Shown here: positions 60,225-64,000 of the stretch, piece by piece
How the letters are laid out: each line of letters opens with the position of its first letter
How positions within the stretch are numbered: the stretch's first letter is position 1
Source: Holophagales bacterium
Lineage (GTDB): Bacteria; Acidobacteriota; Thermoanaerobaculia; Multivoradales; Multivoraceae
Reading direction: 5' to 3'
DNA length: 64,000 nt
Assembly: GCA_009845425.1 (NCBI GenBank)
Contig: VXZQ01000012.1
Coordinates: forward strand, 310,001-374,000
Made by a program: the position numbers and the translations under genes
Notes under the pieces: generated by a model
The model's database searches: none
The model's input: only the letters and a program-made list of their open reading frames with translations
Told to the model about the DNA's origin: nothing

Positions 60225-60254
60225 AGTATAGAGGAGCATTCGCCTTGCTACGAT
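60225..60254. promoter_or_regulatory. Divergent promoter region of the LLM and CoA-transferase genes
   Basis: In the 126-bp gap a minus-strand TATACT (60225-60230) and a plus-strand TACGAT (60249-60254) lie back to back. Each would give a leadered transcript (roughly 40 nt), and both genes have ribosome sites (AGGAG and GGGAG). This contrasts with the leaderless pattern elsewhere. No clear -35 boxes. Confidence 0.4.
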
Positions 60255-60303
60255 CCCGGCTTTCGCGCTTGAGACAACCGCGTTTTCGTCCCAGGGAGCT
60301 TGC

Positions 60304-61518
60304 ATGCATCAGGTGCTCGCCGATGTCCGTGTCCTGGACTTCGGTCGCTACATCGCCGGCCCGTTCTGCGCCGCCCTGCTCGGCGATCTCGGCGCAGAAG
60401 TGATCCGGGTCGAGAAGGTTCGCGGCAGCGAGGACCGGTTCATCGCTCCGGTGGCGCCGAGCGGCGAGGGCGGCATGTTCCTGCAGATGAACCGGAACAA
60501 GCGCTCGCTGACGCTGAATCCGATGAAGCCGGCGGGGCGTGAGATCGTGAAGCGGCTGGTCGCGACCGCCGACGTCGTCGTCGCGAACCTGCCGCCGAAG
60601 ACCCTCGAGTCGATGGGGCTCGACCTGGACAGCTTGCGCGAGGTGAAGGAAGACATCATCCTGACGACGGTGTCGGCCTACGGGCGGGGCGGCCGCTACA
60701 GCGACCGGGTCGGCTTCGACGGCATCGGCCAGGTCATGTCCGGCATCGCCTACATGACCGGCGACGCGGACAAGCCTCGCCGTGCTGCCGCGCCCTTCGT
60801 CGACTTCGGGACCGCGCTCTCCTGCGCCTACGGCACTCTGGCCGCCCTGATGGCGCGTCTGCAGACCGGCAAGGGGCAGATGGTTGAAGGCGCACTGCTC
60901 AAGACCGCCTTGATGATGGGCAACGCGAACCTGATCGAGCAGGCGGTGATCGAGCGCAACCGGCTGCCGACCGGCAACATGTCGCAGACCTCCGGTCCGG
61001 GGGACATCTTCCGCACCGCCGACGGCTGGATCTTGTGCTCGGTGATCGGCGAACCGCTGTTCAGGCGCTGGGTCGACCTGATGGCCGAGGACGACGGCGC
61101 CGGAGGCGAGGGCGAAGAGATCGACTGGCTGAACGATCCGCGCTTCGCCGACGATCTCTCGCGGGGCGACCACGGCGACGTAATCGGCAAACGGATGTCC
61201 GCGTGGTGCGCCTCCCGGTCGACCGGGGAAGCCGTGGAGACCCTGAACGCGGCGATGATCCCATCCGGGCCGGTGTACTCGATGCAGCAGACGCTGGACG
61301 ATCCGCACATCGCGGAGGTCGGTTCCTTCGTCGAGCTCGAGTATCCGGACATGCCGCGGCCGGCGCCGGTGGCGCAGCCTTCCGTGCGCCTGACCGAGAC
61401 TCCGGCCACGATCCGTCACCGCGCGCCCACCCTGGGTGAGCACACGGACGAGATCCTCGGCGATCTCGGCTACTCCGGCGACGAGATCGCAGCATTCAGG
61501 GCGGACCGTGTCGTGTAG
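60304..61518 (+). CDS. CaiB/BaiF-family (class III) CoA transferase
   Basis: The 404-residue protein opens with VRVLDFGRYIAGPFCAALLG and has LGAEVIRVEKVRGSEDRF, typical of class III CoA transferases. The catalytic Asp is probably in the segment FVDFGTALSCAYG near residue 165. GGGAG precedes the ATG by 6 nt. The enzyme moves CoA between carboxylic acids. The divergent arrangement with LLM and ligase genes suggests a shared acyl-CoA route. The sulfatase start overlaps its 3' end by 11 bp. Confidence 0.92.
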   Translation: MHQVLADVRVLDFGRYIAGPFCAALLGDLGAEVIRVEKVRGSEDRFIAPVAPSGEGGMFLQMNRNKRSLTLNPMKPAGREIVKRLVATADVVVANLPPKTLESMGLDLDSLREVKEDIILTTVSAYGRGGRYSDRVGFDGIGQVMSGIAYMTGDADKPRRAAAPFVDFGTALSCAYGTLAALMARLQTGKGQMVEGALLKTALMMGNANLIEQAVIERNRLPTGNMSQTSGPGDIFRTADGWILCSVIGEPLFRRWVDLMAEDDGAGGEGEEIDWLNDPRFADDLSRGDHGDVIGKRMSAWCASRSTGEAVETLNAAMIPSGPVYSMQQTLDDPHIAEVGSFVELEYPDMPRPAPVAQPSVRLTETPATIRHRAPTLGEHTDEILGDLGYSGDEIAAFRADRVV

Positions 61519-63493
61519 CTCGCCCGGGTTGGCGGAGCGACACGCAGGCGACCGGCGCCTTTCGCCGGATGCCGGCCAGAAGGCCGGCGCACCGACACTC
61601 GGACTGGCCCTGCTCCTCCTTGCTTCGCTAGCGCCGGTCCTGGCGCAACCGCCCGACCTGCCGCCGCCGAACATCCTCTGGGTCTCGAGCGAGGACAACG
61701 GCCCGCACCTGGGCGCCTACGGCGACGACTACGCGACCACGCCGAACCTCGACCGCCTTGCCGCTCGCGGGCTCGTCTACCGCAATGCCTGGTCGACCGT
61801 CCCGGTCTGTGCGCCGGCGCGCACGACGATCATCAGCGGCCTCTACCCGGCGTCGACCGGCGCCCAGCACATGCGCAGCCGGTCCAGGCTGCCCGACGGC
61901 TTCCGGTTCTTCCCGCAGGTCCTGCGCGAGGCGGGCTACTACGTGACGAACAACTCGAAGGAGGACTACAACCTCGAGAAGCCCGGCGGCCAGGGCGCCG
62001 TGTGGCACGAGTCTTCCCGCGAGGCGCACTGGCGGAACCGGCCTGAGGGGATGCCCTTCTTCTCCGTGTTCAACTTCACCGTGACCCACGAGAGCCAGAT
62101 CCGGCGCCGTCCCCACACTCCAGTCCACGATCCTGCCGGCGTTCGCGTGCCGGCGTACCACCCGGACACGCCCGAGGTGCGCCAGGACTGGGCGCAGTAC
62201 TACGACAAGCTGACCGAGATGGACGTGCTCGTCGGGGAGCGGCTGGCGGAGCTCGAGGTGGCCGGCCTCGTGGACGACACGATCGTCTTCTACTGGGCAG
62301 ATCACGGTCCCGGCCTGCCGCGCGGCAAACGCACGGCGCTTCAGACCGGTCTCCATGTGCCGCTCATCGTCTCGGTGCCGGAGAGGTACCGGCACCTGGC
62401 GCCAGCGGACTACGAGGACGGCGGCAGCACGGACCGGCTGGTCGGGTTCATCGACTTCGCGCCGACCATGCTGAGCCTGGCCGGGATCGAACCGCCGCCG
62501 CACCTCCAGGGGCGGGCCTTCCTGGGCGCCCACGAGGCGGAGCCGAACGAGTTCCTGTTCGGCTTCTCCGACCGCATGGACGAGCGCTACGACCTGGTGC
62601 GGAGCGTCCGTGACAAGCGCTATCTCTACGCGCGCAACTTCCTGGTCGACCGGCCCTACGGCCAGCGTCTCTCCTACCAGATGGAGACGCCGACGACCCG
62701 GGTCTGGCTGCGGCTGTTCCAGGAGGGCGAACTCAACGAGGCCCAGTCGGCCTTCTGGCGGGAGAAGCCGAGCGAGGAGCTCTACGACCTGGGGAACGAT
62801 CCGGATCTCGTGAACAACCTCGCGGCGTCACGTGACCACGCGGCCGAAAGAGAGAGGCTGGCCGCGGCGTTACGGAGACAACTCCTGATCATCCGCGATC
62901 TCAGTTTCCTGCCTGAAGGCGAGATGCACCGCCGGGCGGCGGACATGGGCGGCGTGCCCTGGACCTACGGGCAGGGCGGCTACCAGATCGAGCGGGTGCT
63001 GCCCGCGGCCGAACTCGCTACCGACCGGTCCCGGTGGGGGAGCGACGCGATCGAACGCTTGACCCGGATGCTCCGCGACCCGGACTCGGCGGTCCGCGCG
63101 TGGGCGGCGGTCGGGTTGCGCACCCGCGGCGAGGAGGCCGTGCGAGCGGCTGGCGCCGAGCTCCGGGCGGCGCTCGACGACCCGTCACCGCCGGTGCGTA
63201 TCTTCGCTGCCGAGGCTCTGGGACGCTTCGGCGAGGACACGGACCTTGCGCCTACGGTGGAGTTACTCCTGGGCTCAGCCTCCATCACGGAGAACGGTTT
63301 CTTCGACGCTCTGCTGGCCCTGAACGCTCTCGACTACCTTCCATCGGACGTGCTCGAGGGGCCGGACGCGCAGAACTGGCGCAACGGGCTGACCGGCCTG
63401 CCGAGTGAACTGGAAGGCCTCGACCGCCGCTTCCGCAACTACGTACCGCGGCTGCTCGAGGCGATCTGGCTCGACTTGGACCAGGCTCCCTGA
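61508..63493 (+). CDS. Exported type I sulfatase with C-terminal HEAT-like repeats
   Basis: I chose GTG at 61508 (661 residues), overlapping the CoA transferase stop; a TTG at 61529 is an alternative. A hydrophobic segment GLALLLLASLAPVLAQ near 30-46 is the signal peptide. The metal site SSEDNGPHLGAYGDD comes early and the formylglycine motif is CAPAR with Cys101, so it needs a maturating enzyme encoded elsewhere. YWADHGPGLPRGKRT carries the second metal-site residues. From about 510 on, repeats such as DSAVRAWAAVGLRTRGEEAV and PPVRIFAAEALGRFGED look HEAT-like, uncommon on sulfatases. The substrate may be a sulfated glycan. Confidence 0.88.
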   Translation: MSCSSPGLAERHAGDRRLSPDAGQKAGAPTLGLALLLLASLAPVLAQPPDLPPPNILWVSSEDNGPHLGAYGDDYATTPNLDRLAARGLVYRNAWSTVPVCAPARTTIISGLYPASTGAQHMRSRSRLPDGFRFFPQVLREAGYYVTNNSKEDYNLEKPGGQGAVWHESSREAHWRNRPEGMPFFSVFNFTVTHESQIRRRPHTPVHDPAGVRVPAYHPDTPEVRQDWAQYYDKLTEMDVLVGERLAELEVAGLVDDTIVFYWADHGPGLPRGKRTALQTGLHVPLIVSVPERYRHLAPADYEDGGSTDRLVGFIDFAPTMLSLAGIEPPPHLQGRAFLGAHEAEPNEFLFGFSDRMDERYDLVRSVRDKRYLYARNFLVDRPYGQRLSYQMETPTTRVWLRLFQEGELNEAQSAFWREKPSEELYDLGNDPDLVNNLAASRDHAAERERLAAALRRQLLIIRDLSFLPEGEMHRRAADMGGVPWTYGQGGYQIERVLPAAELATDRSRWGSDAIERLTRMLRDPDSAVRAWAAVGLRTRGEEAVRAAGAELRAALDDPSPPVRIFAAEALGRFGEDTDLAPTVELLLGSASITENGFFDALLALNALDYLPSDVLEGPDAQNWRNGLTGLPSELEGLDRRFRNYVPRLLEAIWLDLDQAP

Positions 63494-64000
63494 TCAGCCT
63501 TCGCTCGGCGTCTCCGGTGGCCAGCCGAACGGCAGGTCCTCCGGCACCACCTTGATCTCGGTCGAGAACTGGAACGGCGCCTCGCCGGGGCCGGGGAACT
63601 CGAACTCGAGGTAGAAGCCTGTCCAGCCGCGTTCCGGCGCGGAGACGGCGCCGACCCACCTGCCGTCCTCACCCGGTTCGACGGCGGTGCTGGTCCACGA
63701 CCGGCCGATCGTGTCGACCCGAAGGTCACGGGTTTCCGGGTTCGAGGCCTGCCACAGGAGAACCTGACTCGGCTCCATGTCGTTCGCCACCCAGGCAGTG
63801 ATCGCGCCGCCGCCCGCGTCGTCGGTCTCGATCGTCCAGTCGACGTCGGGGCGCTCCACGCCATCCAGAATGGCCTGGTAGAAGGCGAGGAAACCGACCG
63901 CCGCGTCGCTGCCGCCCAGGGAGTGTTCGGTGTTCGGCACGTAGCGCAGGTGCTTCTCGCCGAGCAGGTCGTCGAAGTAGAACTGGGCCGAGTCGGGCAG
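63494..64000 (-). CDS. PhoPQ-activated pathogenicity-related (PqaA) protein, C-terminal part
   Basis: The frame stays open to the window edge, so the 5' part lies outside. The visible 168 residues begin LPDSAQFYFDDLLGEKHLRY and continue VPNTEHSLGGSDA, a hallmark of the PqaA alpha/beta-hydrolase family in which the His of EHSL is the likely catalytic His. A beta-rich C-terminal domain (ITAWVANDMEPSQVLLWQAS, GWTGFYLEFEFPG) follows. Family members are usually exported; the role is unclear. Its stop abuts the convergent sulfatase stop (TGATCA). Confidence 0.85.
   Translation of the reverse strand: MPDSAQFYFDDLLGEKHLRYVPNTEHSLGGSDAAVGFLAFYQAILDGVERPDVDWTIETDDAGGGAITAWVANDMEPSQVLLWQASNPETRDLRVDTIGRSWTSTAVEPGEDGRWVGAVSAPERGWTGFYLEFEFPGPGEAPFQFSTEIKVVPEDLPFGWPPETPSEG

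Overview
This window is 64 kb of very GC-rich, tightly packed bacterial chromosome. I count about 43 protein genes, no RNA genes and no mobile elements. The longest stretch without a gene is about 160 bp. TonB-dependent receptors, predicted outer-membrane barrels and many signal peptides point to a Gram-negative cell. The gene content fits an uncultured Acidobacteriota-like heterotroph: acyl-CoA dehydrogenases, CoA transferase, DUF1080, a sulfatase, BNR-repeat and DUF5916 proteins, and PqaA. That placement is an inference from gene repertoire; no rRNA or marker gene in the window settles it.

Layout. 1-11814 (+) is one operon: the end of a coiled-coil protein, a TPR protein with a gluzincin peptidase domain, DUF4159, a MoxR ATPase, DUF58, a BatA/VWA membrane protein and a giant DUF4175 coiled-coil protein. 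This is a MoxR/VWA envelope module. 11840-15926 holds a coupled pair of acyl-CoA dehydrogenases, a metallo-beta-lactamase-fold hydrolase and an enoyl-CoA hydratase. 15951-18253 holds an exported amidohydrolase and a DUF368 membrane protein. 18313-21290 is a glutathione cluster (gor, gshB, chaC-like). 21353-28059 holds a serine hydrolase, an AGPS-like FAD enzyme, an acyl-CoA carboxylase carboxyltransferase, a DUF1080 protein and a luciferase-like oxidoreductase.

28056-39202 (-) is a long directon: BNR-repeat protein, DUF5916 barrel, gamma-glutamyltransferase, DUF482/GNAT protein, clpS, clpA. 39286-44150 holds an RNase HI with a second, degenerate RNase H domain, prfC, and another coupled acyl-CoA dehydrogenase pair. 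44211-52143 (-) is the most unusual block. Two close TonB receptor paralogs, each with a His-rich segment after the signal peptide, flank a CHAT-fold protein that has lost both catalytic residues and a 10-cysteine exported protein. All four are coupled or tightly spaced. 52188-64000 holds an enoyl-CoA hydratase, a GST-like protein, recQ, a POT peptide transporter, an acyl-CoA ligase, a second luciferase-like oxidoreductase, a CaiB/BaiF CoA transferase, a sulfatase with HEAT-like repeats and the end of a PqaA-like protein.

Two themes link genes. One is acyl-CoA catabolism (four dehydrogenase subunits, two hydratases, ligase, CoA transferase, carboxyltransferase). The other is glutathione turnover (reductase, synthetase, cyclotransferase, gamma-glutamyltransferase, GST). 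At least ten first-in-operon genes have a TANNNT -10 element only 7-10 nt before the start codon, which suggests widespread leaderless transcription.
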